Notes: generated by a model not told the origin, from the letters alone. Counted from the first letter of the stretch, positions 1-26,167 are shown. The stretch is 64,000 nt of DNA from Paroedura picta (GCF_049243985.1 NC_135377.1:32813255-32877254); one strand, 5' to 3'. Numbers and translations are program-made.

Positions 1-92
1 GCCGGCTGCTGGGATTGAACTCCCAGCCTCATGGGCAGACAGATTCAGACAGCATATCGCTGCCTTACCACTCTGCGCCACAAGAGGCTCTT
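1..92 (-). mobile_element. tRNA-derived SINE, cut by the window edge
   Basis: Read on the minus strand from about 92, this starts with a tRNA-like head: an A-box-like TGGCGCAGAGTGG and a B-box-like GTTCAATCC. It is the head of the same SINE family seen complete at 58820-59093 and 27247-27531. The remaining body lies outside the window. Confidence 0.75.
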
Positions 93-299
93 ACTGCAGA
101 ATAGCCTACATTTATTATTCACAAGGACAGGGTAGAAACCGGAACAGCTTAGAAGAGGCCGGAACAGGCATTAAACAACCAAGAGTACCACAAAAAACAG
201 TGGGGATATATGATAATCAAACGTTTTTCTTACTTTCTGTATACCTTTATATTCAAAACTAAAAATATTTGTCAAAAAAAAGAAAGAACCACGCGGCGG

Positions 300-800
300 G
301 CAAGAGCGTTCCGAATCACAGAGGAAACTAGGGGGCGCTCGAGAACTCCTCTCCATGATAGAGACGGGAAAGAGCGGCGGGCCTTGAGTCACGCGGCCGG
401 GGCGGCGTCGTCTTCCGCTTCCCGCCTGCGCCACGAGGAGTCTGGTGTGGCCGATAATGGAGACGGGCGCGCAGAGGAAGGGGCGCCGAAGGGCGTCTCT
501 TCGCGGGCAGGTCGCAGTCGGGCGGGGTCCCTCCACAGGTGACCGGGGGGGGGGGGTCCTCCGCTCCCTGCCCTTCCTCGGCCAATGGCGGGCGGTGCCG
601 ACGTGGGTCTTTGTGGTCTCAGCGTCCCAGGCGCGCGCGCTTCAGCCTCGTCCCCCCCCCCGGGGAGGGGGTGATGGTCGGGCTGGGCCCCTGGGAGGCG
701 GCGTTGCTGTTGAATGCTCTGCTACAGTAACCGTTCGCTGCTTTTTGATTGAGCGCGAGGAGACAAGTGGGCTGGCCAGGTCGGTGCTGGACTAGACGCA
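300..800 (+). promoter_or_regulatory. SNHG6: CpG-rich promoter of the SNHG6-like gene
   Basis: A GC- and CpG-dense block in otherwise AT-rich sequence. It contains a pyrimidine-rich stretch at about 411-425 (CTTCCGCTTCCCGCC) that resembles a 5' TOP start, the type used by snoRNA host genes. I infer that transcription starts near 411-412 and runs rightward. No TATA box is evident. No divergent gene on the minus strand is supported. Confidence 0.65.
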
Positions 801-3690
801 TTCTCTGATGTGCTAAATGGTTCCTTGCAGAGAGCTTTTGCAATGCATCGACACGTTCGTTGCATTTGACTAGGACTTATGTAGTTTTTAGGCCCGCGGC
901 TCAGGAAGCGCGAGTCTGAATTGCAGACAGAGTGTGTGGCCTGGGTTACTGTATGAGCACTTTCTTGACACGTGGCCGGGAGATGCGTTTGCACTTCTGC
1001 GGGTGAATTGGGAGTTTGTTCAAAGCTGATGCTCATGAAAATACGGGGAAGCAGGCAAACTCATTTGCTGCCAAGTGCGTGTTCCCAAAATAATCATGAA
1101 CAATCCGAATTTCTTGATTATTGTATGTGCAATCCTTATGTTGCCAGGTTTTTTCTTTGTAAATTAAAATGCACACTTTATGCATTGTGTGTATTTTATT
1201 CCCAGTCTTCCCAATGGAGGCCCAACAGTTTATATTGTTGTTCTCTTTTATTTTTACAGTCCTGAAAAGTGGATTATATTGAGTGCATCTGACTCACCCA
1301 AAGTCATCCAGAAATCTGCCATGGCAGAGCGGGTATTTGATCCTGGTCCTATCCTGGAATCATTGCTTAGTTCCTGTGATAAATGCTATTCTAAAAATGG
1401 AGGTACAGTAAGCCATTGTAAACACTTTTTCTAAATAAACTAGACATATTTGTGTATTTGCTGACAGTGTCCTTCTTGGAGTACATGTAAAAATGATCCT
1501 TTTGTACACATTTGGTAGAATTGACATAGGTTTTAATTGGGTGCTGTGTTGAGACACAGTGGGGAAAAATTTGCTTCCAGTATTGATTATTTTGAGTTAT
1601 TTCTAGTCCTCTGAGTTGTCTGAATGATGATGAATGTGATGGCTACACATCATTATTGCAGCTGATGTCTTCATAAATCATTGGCACCAGCTGGATGTCT
1701 CAGTGCTAATGATAAATTGCCTCTTTGTCAATTGCCAGACAAGATAGGGAGTCATCCTACAACCGTGACCCCTGCCCTCTTCATGGCATAGCAGTGTATT
1801 TAAGTTTGGTGATTCCATTTTATTGAGGTTTTGTCTTGAGAGTGCTGGGAAATACCATGTACTTAGTTTGAACTAAGCCCGTAGGGAATACGTTGTTGTG
1901 CTTGCTTAGATAGCTGGAGTCCCAAAGGCACAGAAGCCATAATCTTTAACCTTGCTTCATCTTTCATACTTGACAAACAGGACTGACTAAAAGTGCAGAG
2001 TATACTCTTTAGAAGCATTACACATTTGAAAAACGTTTAAACTTTGCAGAGAGGTTCTCCTTTTGCGGACTTATGAGCAATTAGCATATTGTCAATGAAA
2101 TATTATCCTGTGTTAAATGAAAGTGCCATGCTGTGTTAATTTCAGTAATGAAATTGCTGAAATTCAGCAAAGCTAATTGCTGAAATGATTGAAAATGAAC
2201 ACTTAATGGTTTTAATTGAACTGCAGCCAATTTGTTTTATTGTTTCTACAGTGCCTTTCATCTGAAAATGGAGTCCAAAATCATGTTCATATCCAGTGGC
2301 TTCCAAATCCTTTGGGTTGGACTGCCTCATTCATAGCAACCAGTAAGGTATAAAATGAACCTTGGAAAGAGTATAATAAATGTATTTTCATTTTGATGAC
2401 TTTCGTACTCAGTTGAGGATATGCATGGAACCTAAAGCAATCAAGCGTCATGTGAAATCCACCTTCAGATGAGTTTAAAAGTTAATTTGAGAGGTCATAT
2501 TTTGATGCAATGAAGAGAAACCTATGAGAATTTGGTTTGAGCCAATCACAGCAATGTAAAACTCTTAAAATATTTATAACTGTGTGTTAACTAGGTAAAT
2601 GAACAACTGACCACAGTTGACCAGTAATGAAGTGGCAGTTGGGCATGGGTTTTGCAAGTAGGCTGAAGAATAGTGTGTCTGGAATGGCAAGCAAAGTGGG
2701 TTAAAATATGTATGGGAAGTAGTGACCTGATAACTCTCATTCCAGAGATAATAGCAATGACTATGACAGTTGCAAGCAGAATGCTGGCCTTACTAATGTT
2801 TTGGTATGTAGCATTTTCTGTCATGTAGGTGTGAATGGCAGATTTGTGGGATATAGTCACTTGCTTCATCCTCAAGGCAGAATTTGTCAGGTACAATTAA
2901 ACAAGTGGGTCTGCGTGCTGCTTTTTCTTGGGAGTCTTTAGAAATATAATAATCTCCCTCACACACATGCACACTGTGGAAGATGTAATATGCCCAGCAA
3001 ACCATTTCTAACCTCTGTAAGCGCATATACAAATGTGCATGTGAGTCTTCGCCATGAAGACTTCAGCGAGACGAAAAAACGTGGCTAAGGCTGTAGGCAG
3101 GTCTTAAGCTCCCTAACTTAATTGAACTCATTCTGGAATTAAGAAAATGCATATGAGTTGTTCCCTTAGCTAATTTATTCCCAGAAAATTCTGAAAATAC
3201 TTCCTGAATAATCACTCATTACTCAAAAGTACATTTAGCAAATGTACATTATTAATATATTTGAGAATAGTTATTTTGAATAAGTTAAGCAGTTAAATTG
3301 TTTCTATTTTTGTTATAAATAGTATTTAAAAATGCTGCTTTATCTCCTAGGTTTAATTTTGTGTTTGTTGAAAACCATCAAGATGCCGTTTTGTTCCCTG
3401 CAGTAGAGATAATGGTGAGTGTTCTGTCTTACTCATAGCCAGGATCCCATTCTTTGGCAAAATGTGTTTTTGATAATACATACATTTTTTAAAGTCTCCT
3501 ATACAGGAGGTAAATAGCCAGGAGGCCGATATAATTTCATCCAATCTGAAATTGTCTTTGTGTGTAATTCCTTATAATTCCTGCACATGGAAACAGGTAG
3601 TGTTTATTTTGTAGTCAAGTACTGAAACAGGGAGAACATTTCAGTGAAGAGGACTACTCAGTTTATGTATGACTTTGAAAAAATGATATT

Positions 3691-3772
3691 ACTGGCATAG
3701 TGATGATTTCCTTTTTGCCGTTTACCCATCTGAAATTGTTCTGATGAGTATTTACTAATTCTGATGTGCCAG
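3691..3772 (+). ncRNA. SNORD87: C/D box snoRNA SNORD87
   Basis: C box GTGATGA at 3700-3706, D' box CTGA at 3730-3733, C' box TGATGAG from 3742, and D box CTGA at 3761-3764. A perfect 7-bp terminal stem pairs ACTGGCA (3691-3697) with TGCCAGT (3766-3772). The segment before D' (TTTTTGCCGTTTACCCA) matches the SNORD87 antisense element as I recall it; that element guides 2'-O-methylation of a 28S rRNA residue in the nucleolus. The snoRNA is intronic in the SNHG6-like gene and would be released by splicing and exonuclease trimming. Confidence 0.93.
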
Positions 3773-4830
3773 TTAAAGTTTAAATAGGGCAATTGACCTG
3801 TCTTGCCTTTCAGCAAAACATTCAAATTCTGTTAAATGTTTTTATTTTTGCAGTGAATATCTCAGTTGTGCGCCTAGTAGATTTCAGATGCATTCAGACA
3901 CCTGATGGTCACATTCTTCTTGCTTACAGCTGTGAAAGGCATACTTGGAGAGTGAGGTAATTCTGTCTTCTGTTAATAAGATGTCAATCCAGAGTAATGC
4001 AAAAATGCTTTATGAAGAAGAAATTGCATGTGAAAGAATCATCAGTGCTAAAATAAACTGCAAATTATATAGGAGAGCCCTTTTTCTGAATTAAATTTGA
4101 AATTGAGATGCCATTCTTCGTACAATATTGTAAAGGCTTGCTTTTACTTAAACATCTCTCTTTAACTGTGAACGAAGACAACAGCTTTAAAAGAAACAAA
4201 CTCAGTCTGGAAGAGAGATTTGTTTTGTGTATATTGGAGTTTAATTCATCAGTCTAATTAACAGGGACATTGGCAGCTATTTGATTTGACCTACTCATTT
4301 CCCCTTTTCATTACAGAGTGACAAGAAGAACTTGATAGAACCATTGTTGTACCCTGAGTGAACTTTCAAAGAATATGCTTATTGTGGCTGGTGATACTTT
4401 GTAGAGCAGGATATTGAGAGCTTTTCAATTCTAGCATTGTCGATCCTAGGGGGATAGTTTTCCCCATGGTAATTTCCCCCAAATGCATGAAAAACTTTGC
4501 ACTTGGTCTGTTTTAAGCACATTTATAGTTCAACTTCATATTGCGCGTATGTTGTTTGTATTTGTAATTAAATGATTTTAACTTTATTTTTAATTGGTCA
4601 AATGTTTTAATATCACCACCTTGTAGACCTTGATAAGGATGGAAAGACAGCATAAGAATGTTTTAAATACCCTCCCCTCTCCTCCCTTGTATTTTCCATA
4701 TCCTGATTTCAGACCATTAGCTATATTTTTGTTAGAGGGACTTGCATGACTTGCAATAGCAGAAAACACTGCATTTTTCTTATCTGTTGATTGGAACTGC
4801 TGATAAAAACAGACATTTTTGAATGGAGCT

Positions 4831-4890
4831 TTTATTTATCTTCATACTGAAAATGAAGTACATAAGATGAAATACTATCACTAGAATAAA
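4831..4890. terminator. Opposed poly(A) signals of two converging genes
   Basis: The plus strand has AATAAA at 4885-4890, serving the SNHG6-like transcript. The minus strand reads AATAAA at about 4831-4836 (plus strand TTTATT), about 145 bp beyond the MCMDC2 stop codon. If both are used, the two transcripts overlap by several tens of bases at their tails. A second minus-strand candidate lies near 4583. Confidence 0.65.
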
Positions 4891-4979
4891 ATATTAGCTT
4901 TCTTGTACCTGTTTTCTCTTTCACATTACCCTGAAATCAGCAAGCTATTTTCATACACTGCAATTTTGTTTAAGTACTA

Positions 4980-18152
<13,173 letters not shown>

Positions 18153-18529
18153 CGTGTTCTCCGGATGGTTTTGCTTCCTTACCAAATTTTTACCTCACAG
18201 ATAAATAATATATCGCTGTGAAAAATAGAAGTAGAACCATGACTTTAATTAAACACTCAATGTTATACCTATTGTAATTTGTACTTAGGGAAACAACCCA
18301 AATCAATTCCGCAGGGCCTGTAAGACAGAGCTGTTTCACCAAGCTGATGATTGAGGCCTAGAAATAATATTAAAAATTCTGGCCTCTCTACCTAAACAAT
18401 CTAATATCCATCTACTGATTACCAAGAGTGCTCTTTATGTGCCCCTCTTTCACCAAAGAGGAAGTGCCCCTTCTGGAACTGTTAGATTTTTAACTTATTT
18501 GCATTTTAAATAATAAATAAAAATTATTT

Positions 18530-20110
18530 TTAACCGACTCTTCCAGTGCAGCTCAGGGTGGGTAACAACATTTCATACAAACATCATATACAAAGTTAAA
18601 ACAATATCAAACCAATATTAATCCACTTGCTACCAATTAATATTCTAAGCAGGTAGGGATCAGGAACTGGTCTTCCATTTCTCCCAGTGGTGGTGAGGCC
18701 AGCATTTATCAGTGGGTGTTATTTTGGACCCCCAACCATAAGCCTGGTGAATAGTTTGGACCCCCAACCATAAGCCTGGTGAACAGTTTTAGCAGGGCCT
18801 GCAGAACTGAATAAGGTCATGCAGGGCCCTGATCTCCCTTACGAATTTATTCCACCAGGCTGGGGCCAGGGCTGAAAAGGCCCTGGCCCTGGTTGAGGCC
18901 CTCCTTTGGGCTAGGGATCCTCAGTAGATGTTGTTCTGCAGATCTTAGTGCTCTTGGGGGAATATAAAGGAAGAGACTGTCTCAAAGATAAGCTGGTCCC
19001 ATCTGTTTAGGGCTTTAAAGGCTAAAACCAAAACCTTGAACTTTATTCAGTCTCCAATCTGGAACCAATGCAGCTGAGAGAGCACTGGTATTATATGTGC
19101 CCTCAGTTAAGTCCTTGTCAGGAGCTAAATCACTGCATTTTGGACCACTTGGAGTTTCTGAAGCTCTGGGTAGAGCAAATTACAGAAGTCTAATCTAGAG
19201 GTGACCGTCAAATGGATCACTCTGTCTAGGTCCAGCTCTGAGAGATAAGGTGCCAGCTGCTTCGTCTGGTAGGCTGTCTTTTCAATTTGGGCCTCCATTG
19301 ATAAAGAGGGATCCAAAATTGTTCCTGACAGAAGGGACCGGTGTCAACTGCACTCCATCAAGCATTGAGAGCTGTATGACCTGTTTCTCTGTTTGCCATC
19401 CCAGGCAGTGGGCCTCTGTCTTGGCTGGATTCACCTTCACCCAACTCCACTTCAATCAGTCAACCACGGTCTACAGACACATGGCCAGATTGTCCAGTGG
19501 GGTTGACAGATGGTCATCAATTAGCAGAAATAGCTGGGTGTTGTCAGAGTACTGATGGCAACCCAGCCTGAAACTCCAGATCAACTGGGCAAGGAGGTAC
19601 ATATTAAATAACATTGAAGAAAGTATGTCTCTCTGTGGCCACAGCTGAGGGCCTTCCATTGGGACATGCTTCCCTCTAGTACCACCATCCATCCCCAGTT
19701 TTAGAGAAAGGACTCCAGCCATTTCAAAGCTGTGCCCTTAATGTCAGCTAGGTGATAGATCAAAAGTTTGAACACTGCTGTCAGGTCTAATAAAAATGGT
19801 AGCACCAACCTGCCTAGATCCAGCTTTCTCCAAAGATCATCTGTCAGGGCAACCAGAGCTGTCTCCACTCCATACCCAGGTCCTTGTCAGAAGTCGGATG
19901 GGAAAGGGTCAGGTGCCAAGGTTTCCTCCAAGAAACCCTGGAGTTATCCAGCTCCCATTTGATCACTCTGCCCAGAAATGCCAGATGTGAAACTGGGCAG
20001 TAACTGGCTGGGTCAGTGGGATCCAGCTCTTGTTTTTTCAGTAAAGATCTCACTCCTGCCTCTTTCAGTCTTCCCGGGAAGGTCCCTGAGACCAGGGAAA
20101 CAGGTTGATA
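18530..20110 (-). mobile_element. L2-like LINE, long reverse-oriented fragment
   Basis: On the minus strand, decayed reverse transcriptase segments run in order: SLLKKQELDPTDPASYCPVS near 20000, HQYSDNTQLF (the YADD-box region, altered) near 19560, and LDFCNLLYPELQ near 19200, then a 3' tail near 18530. A 33-bp direct duplication (GACCCCCAACCATAAGCCTG unit) lies at about 18725-18790. Several frame breaks make it inactive. It lies just upstream of MCMDC2 (start at 18152). Confidence 0.85.
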
Positions 20111-20460
20111 ATGTCCCGGAGAGAATTGTATGTCAGTGTTATGTAATCCCTCAGGCAAGGGGGACATACTAATACACAAATAAATATGCAAATCACACGA
20201 TCCCCAGAGCCTGACATTGTTTGAAAAGCAATGTGCATGCAAAAATATAAATCAACATAATCCAATGGAGCAACCAGAGCCTGCTCCCAAATGTGGGGAG
20301 GGACAGATCCTTATTTACCAAACCGCTGTATAACAAATGAAACATTGAGCAGCAGCAGGAAGGATGGAGTTTTGAAACCAAGTGTGAAAAATGGAGGAGT
20401 GAAGTCTCTTAGTTTAGGAAAGCCCATGTGCAAAATTATTTCCTTCTGAAATCTCATTGT

Positions 20461-21329
20461 CAGGGGCTTTCCGCACCGGGATCCTTGTAGCAAATTGTTT
20501 GCTGAACGAAAAATCGCCATTTAAAATAGTGCAATTCATCATTATGCATACCTGACTTTGTAGTGGAATCCAGTTGCGTTTCTATCGTTTCCCACAAGCT
20601 TCCGGTCTCAGCAAAAATCGCTAGACAGGAAGCGCTATTGCCAAGCTCGTCCCGCCCCTGGCCGTCAAGCAGCCAATGGGCAGCCGTTAGCATGCTCCCA
20701 AACAGCCCCTTTCCCTTTAAGAAAGGTTTTTTTTTTTTAAACACACCCATTGCAACAAATGTGTGTTGATTCGTTGCAACGGAGAGACCCATCAGCTGGC
20801 AGGTGTGTTTGAGCTGTCGTTTCATCGTTGCCACGCTCCCCCCAAGTGAACCCCCCCCCTCACGGGCCCGATTTTCGGCCGAAAACAGTGTAAAAAATAA
20901 AGGGAAAATACATCAGCAAACGTTGTTTGTGCTTAGTGACTAAACAGCTCTGGGGACGGACTGAAGCCGGGGAAGCCTCTAAACAGGCTTGCTGGTGGGT
21001 TGAACTTCGCTCGCTCGGAGAAAAAAAAATGGCGATCGCTTCGCCGGAAGATCAGAGAGAGCCAGGGGGAGGAACTTTGTAGAAACCACAACAATGGTAA
21101 CGCACAGAACTTTCCCGCTAGTGTTGCAGATTGGTTGCAGGAGTGTAGCGCTTTCCGGAGGGTGAATCCACTTTTGGGGATTTCCCTGAAAGCGCTACAA
21201 GGAAGCGCTTTTTGCGGATCGGTTTCAGGTGTGTGGCAGATTGTCAACGACGTTGTGCATAATGGCAAATCAGTAGCGTTTTCAATTGGCAACCATTGTG
21301 CGATTTTGAAGGTGTGCGAAAAGCCCCTC
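20461..21329. mobile_element. Non-autonomous DNA transposon with terminal inverted repeats
   Basis: The left end CAGGGGCTTTCCGCACC matches the inverse of the right end GGTGTGCGAAAAGCCCCTC with few mismatches. The symmetry continues inward: CATTATGCAT near 20539 and TGCATAATGG near 21258 are almost equidistant from the ends. The interior is CpG-rich and has no supported gene. No clear target duplication was found, so the superfamily is unassigned; the CAGGGG terminus hints at hAT. An alternative is a CpG-rich upstream region for MCMDC2, which the paired ends make less likely. Confidence 0.6.
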
Positions 21330-23100
21330 AGAGTTCCCAATCTTTTGCTTACATTTTTTTAAACGAATAGCTCTAGTAAAACTAACCACATAACATTTAC
21401 AGAATTAGAGTTGGCTAGCAATGTAAGGCATATTATTTGTACACATTATTGATAGTAGTTGTTGCTGACACATAAATTAATAAAATAATTTAAAATGTAA
21501 TGTATTTGTGTTGGGGTGCTTCTTTTTTGGGAGATCTGTGAAACCCACATTGGGTACTGCTCATCTGATGGTTAGCTGTGAAGCACTCTAGAATTTATCT
21601 CAAGAGATTTTGTTTTGGATACAAACATTACCCCCACAAAAAAAAAATCAGTGGAAGATGCGTGCTGTACACTTGAGGAGAATGTGAAATAGTCTAACTT
21701 CTATATTATTGTAGACAAGTTTTATCAGTTCTTCCTAGCAATCTGAATCAAACAATAAACTAAAAATGTCCTGGCTGTGAAAACAAGTCCTGTTATAATA
21801 TGACCAAATAAAGACCTGCCCATCTGTATCTGTATCTATACATATGCATTGAAACACCTCAGTTATTCTTCCTGGTACTTTCCAATGACACTTTCAGCAT
21901 GTTTCAACAATTGATTCCTCTGTATTAACTAATTATGTGACCACGGTGAAATGGCTTGCTATAATTAATGCACCATATGTGTCTTGTATTCTATCTTGGA
22001 GGTAACCTACCCTGAGCATGGATTCTGCTTCACTCATAACTGACTTCCCCACTCATCTCAGTGCAAAAAGCCATTACACTGCAGATTTTCTGATAAGAGG
22101 CCTATCTCTATATAAAAATTTTCTAATATAACATTTTGCCTTCTTGACCTCTAATTAGAAGAATACAGGATGGAGATACTTTAAAAGGCTGAGGTGTTTT
22201 TTTTTTGGAGGGGAGGGGATTCTCTCTCTCAATGGTTCTGAGGCATTGTTCCAATACTGTTGTCCCTCAGCCTTACCATGTGTGAACTGTCATTACAACT
22301 GACCATCCAACCAATTTGCTTGCTACCCCTTACTGCAGCCATTCGCCTATTGATTGATGTCTTTTCCAAATACTTTGTGTTTTGTGTTTGAGGACTGTTA
22401 TGGACATCCAGAAGAACTGGAAGTTTACACGTGGCAGCGTGTTTTCTGATTCAAAACCAAATACCTGAAACAGCCTCACAGGGTAACGTTACGATGAAAG
22501 AACAGCATGAGGGGAGGAAGGAGCTGTTGACTTCCTCTCTGCTGTTCAAATGTTCTTCTGTTCTTATATACAGTTGTGTAGTAAAATGGTTTTCTGAATC
22601 CACCTACAGTTGTGCGTATGATAAGATTAACTTGATGATGAAGTTACACTAACTTAGGAGGAAGGTTCTGAGGCAGCTCTGGATGCCTTTCACAGCTTAT
22701 GCTACTGACAGAGCTTCTCCCCCCCCCTTTTCACTGCTGCCAAGGCATGTGTCCTAGCCTTTCACTCAGAGGCAAAAGACTAGCAACAGCCCAGGTAGCT
22801 TTCAGTTCCTTGCCTCATACTGAAAGAAACAGAGAGGACACAGAGGGATGAAGTGGCCCAAACTGTCCTGCAACTGAGCACCTCCAACATAGTGGGAGCA
22901 AATTAAATTCTCATCAGCAGCTACCTCAGACTATAAATGGGCGGGTGGCACTGACTTGGAGCTCCTGTTGACAAATCTCACAGCAGCACTGTTGGCAAAG
23001 ATGAAGCTTTCACTTTGAAAAAAATTGGGAGAGTATCAAAAACATAAAATTTACCTCAGATTACTTTTAAGGGTCACACACAGTTTCCTTGATAACCCCA
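21330..23100. other. No feature recognised
   Basis: AT-rich intergenic sequence between the TIR element and the Bov-B remnant. I see no coding exon, RNA gene or clear repeat, apart from short homopolymer runs. Confidence 0.5.
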
Positions 23101-23885
23101 ATCCTGTAATCCTACAAATACTTGGAAATACAGTAATTGAACAGAATAAAGAAAAGATGGGAATAATACATTGAAGAACAATACAGAAGGGATGAAAGGA
23201 TGACTGATTCTTTCAAAGGAGAATATCTTGAAGAACCTATAGTTTTATAAAATAAAGTGAAAACTGCACTCAAAGCAATTGGGAGAAACAATTCACCAGA
23301 AGTAGATGGGATATCAAGCTATTTTAAACCCCAGAAACAGAGTCCACCAAAATCTTACAGGTTTGTTGGGGTTTCTTGTTGTTTTTATTAGCATTTATTG
23401 TATTTGAACTGCTATATTTTAAAATGTAAGTTGCCCTGTGGGGACAGGGTGTGGGATATAAGTTCAATTTATTAACTAACAAGAATGCCAACAAATATGG
23501 AAAATAAAACAAGACTGCAAACACTCAATCTCTATTCTATTATGAAAAAATGAGATGTCAAAGACTGCAGCCACTATTGGACCCTTGCGTTAATTTATCA
23601 TGCAAGTAAAGCAATGCTCAAAATCTTTCCAAGACTGTTGCCATATAGGGAATGAGAAATGTCAGATGTTCAAGCTAGATGCAGAAAAGGAAGAGGCACT
23701 AGAGACAATATTGAAAATGTATATTGCTTACTGGAGCATATAAGTGAATTTCAGAAGGAAATCAGCCATGGTCATCAGTTTGCAAGTCCTGAACAAGGCT
23801 GTTAAAAGATATTTTGGGGATAATTAACTGATAGGATCACTATAAGCTGGAAGCAACTAGACAGCACTTATATGCACAAAGACAC
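23100..23885 (+). mobile_element. Bov-B (RTE) LINE, 3' remnant
   Basis: A broken frame includes EMSDVQARCRKGRGTRDNI, the RTE/Bov-B reverse transcriptase motif usually written as VQAGFRKGRGTRDQI. The segment ends with ACTATAAGCTGGAAGCAACT, the conserved Bov-B 3' terminus. Decayed, with several breaks. Bov-B is typical of squamate genomes. Confidence 0.8.
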
Positions 23886-23904
23886 AATATTTATCACTTC
23901 ACTG

Positions 23905-24350
23905 AGTACCACAAGAACATGTGCAACCTCCATTGCGGCTCCCAACCTATGGATTGGCCTAACTGGTAAGATTACTCCCCTGGCTTTCTGCAAACTATAC
24001 AAAACTGAATTATTCAAGAGAAGTTTTAAACCGAATAAGAGGATTGTACTGTAACCAAAGCTGAAAGATATTTGGGTAAAGAATTGGGGCTTTATTCTAT
24101 TTTACTGTGCATAGTTCACACTGACTATTACTGTAAATTGAATCCTAATATGTAATTTTATGTGTCATGTTAACACTTATGTTTAGCTTCAGTTCTGTTT
24201 CAGATTTCTGGTTGGTTCTAGATTTTTAGAATCCAAATGTCATTGCATTGTTTATCAGATGTCCCATCCTGTTAATTGTATTAATTTACTGTGTTATCCG
24301 TCTTTAGTCTCAGTGAGAAAGACGGGTCATAAATAATGTAAATAAATACA
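23905..24350 (+). mobile_element. L2-like LINE 3' fragment
   Basis: A short frame contains NLWIGLTGKITPLAFCK, like the end of an L2-type ORF2. It is followed by an untranslated tail ending in AAATAATGTAAATAAAT. Confidence 0.55.
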
Positions 24351-26071
24351 ACTGTAAACTCCCTCTGAGTAAACGGGCTTGAGTTTGGGCTTAATACAAT
24401 CGTAAGGAGTGGCTGAATGCCAAATCCTTTTTAGTGTCTATATATGGTTGGCGAACTCTAATCCATAATAAATATGTGGAAAATGGAATGACCGTTGGTC
24501 TCTTACTGTAGAGGGTCCTTCTCCTCTGGAATAAGGACAACTGAAGAGCGGGTTTTCTCATCCCAAATGCATTTATGACCCAGGAAAACTTATGTTAATA
24601 TATTCAGTATTTATCTTGACTATTTTGAGCCATAGCGTGTTGCTATGGAGCGCACACTGCTGTATAAATTACTGGCATTAGAATGATGATATAAGAGATT
24701 CATTTCTTTTTCCCGTGCACTAAAAAAGAATAGTTAACATAACTACAGCCAGGAAACAAAAGCAAGGTGTATAAGGCATTTCTCCCCAATGCAGGGAGCT
24801 GCAACAATTAATGCGCATTGTTATTTTCTTCCACTCAGCATCCTTATCTCAGCTGAGGAGTCATATTAGGTTCAGTCCCTGATATTTCTAGTTAAAGAAT
24901 CTCAGGAAACAGGTGTTGCAAAGACCTCCTGGAGAGCTGCTGCCAATTGAGGGGGAAACTAAGCTATGGTCAAACAAAATGACACAAAACCGAGTGAAAA
25001 CTTTTGTATTCTCTAGAACTCTTCATCAGAATGGATATATTTTTAAAGGGGGGAATAGGAGGATTTTCCAGGTCATAAGGCCTTGTTATGCCTACATCCT
25101 GTATTCATTCTTGCTCTTGATGGACAGAAGAAACAAACTTTGGAGACATGCCTCAGAAAATACACTCCCCCCCCAAAAAAAACAAAAAACAATGATCAAG
25201 CAGATGTCCTTATATCACCAGGCAGAATACATAGCTTCCTTTGAAGGCTGGAAATAGTAGAAAAACTTGGCAGTCAATGGATTATTACTGGAGATTAATT
25301 TTAGGTGATTTGTAGTACAGAATGATAAGAATCTAAATTATGGCCATGTTATGCACTATGAGTATAGTTGCACTTCTGAAATGAAACTTTCCCACAATTT
25401 CCTCTTCATTGCAGCCTGCTGAGTTCCTAAAATCCATGGACCCCCGTGAACAAGATGAATAACTTGTACAGGGCAAAGAACGGTAAAAGTGATTAGTTAA
25501 AATTTTCATACAAAACAGCAAGTAAAACAAGATGCAGGATCCAATTCAGTTGATTATTTGTTTCAAGTACTATATTAAAGTTTGTTTCAGTCCTTTGAAG
25601 ATTGACTCATGTTGTCCCTCCAAATCCCTACTAAATGCAGAGGAGTTGCAGTAGGTTTCCCTAGATGTAGATGAATGGAAATTAAAATACAGGCTACAAG
25701 AAACTATGGATTTTAATACAATCAAGTTGCAATATATTAGTATTCCAAATACAAGTTAAATTCTCCTTTTACAAATGCAGTAATTTTTTCATCATCTGTT
25801 TCTTTGGGGGAAAATAATCACTTAGTTTCTTCTACAAGAAGAGAAAAGTTATAGTCATTATGAGATGAGTCATTGTGAACAAGTCTTTAAGGCTCATTTG
25901 TTCTAATCTTACTTAAAACCCAGAGAGCACATTTCTGGGCTTTATAATTGGGATTAATCAGAGTACTTCAGTAGAAAAATGGTAAATGGCTGCAATTCTG
26001 GTCAACCATGATTAAAGATGGCAGAGTCTGGCCTAAGTGTGAACAATACCACACTGATCTTTGCTTATTAT

Positions 26072-26072
<1 letters not shown>
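24351..26072. other. No feature recognised; includes SGK3 downstream sequence
   Basis: No exon or known repeat is evident. The SGK3 3' untranslated region should begin at 26626 and run into lower coordinates, but I could not place its poly(A) signal with confidence. Confidence 0.5.

Positions 26073-26167
<95 letters not shown>

Larger units (their letters stand above)
411..4905 (+). ncRNA. SNHG6: SNHG6-like snoRNA host gene, spliced and apparently non-coding
   Basis: Predicted exons: about 411-510 (a donor at 538 is an alternative), 1260-1402 or 1407, 2252-2347 (or 2342), 3351-3414, 3854-3956 and 4317 to about 4905. Each internal exon is bounded by a pyrimidine tract plus AG and by GT; the last ends just after AATAAA at 4885-4890. 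The intron between 3414 and 3854 contains a complete C/D snoRNA matching SNORD87. In human, SNHG6 hosts SNORD87 and lies tail-to-tail with MCMDC2, exactly as here. An ATG at 1321 opens a frame through exons 2 and 3, but the phases do not join: exon 4 begins with a stop in the continued frame, and exon 5 begins TGA in the frame left by exon 4. I therefore call it non-coding, as in mammals. Exon edges are predictions; the locus identity is firm. Confidence 0.8.

Noticed and set aside
1612-1680. A second C/D box snoRNA in intron 2 of the SNHG6-like gene (TGATGA and CTGA present)
   Set aside because: The boxes are too close and lack a terminal stem.
1321-3414. A protein-coding reading of the SNHG6-like gene from the ATG at 1321
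   Set aside because: Exons 2 and 3 join in frame, but exon 4 gives an immediate or early stop in the resulting phases, and exon 5 begins with TGA after exon 4. Synteny and the snoRNA support a non-coding host.
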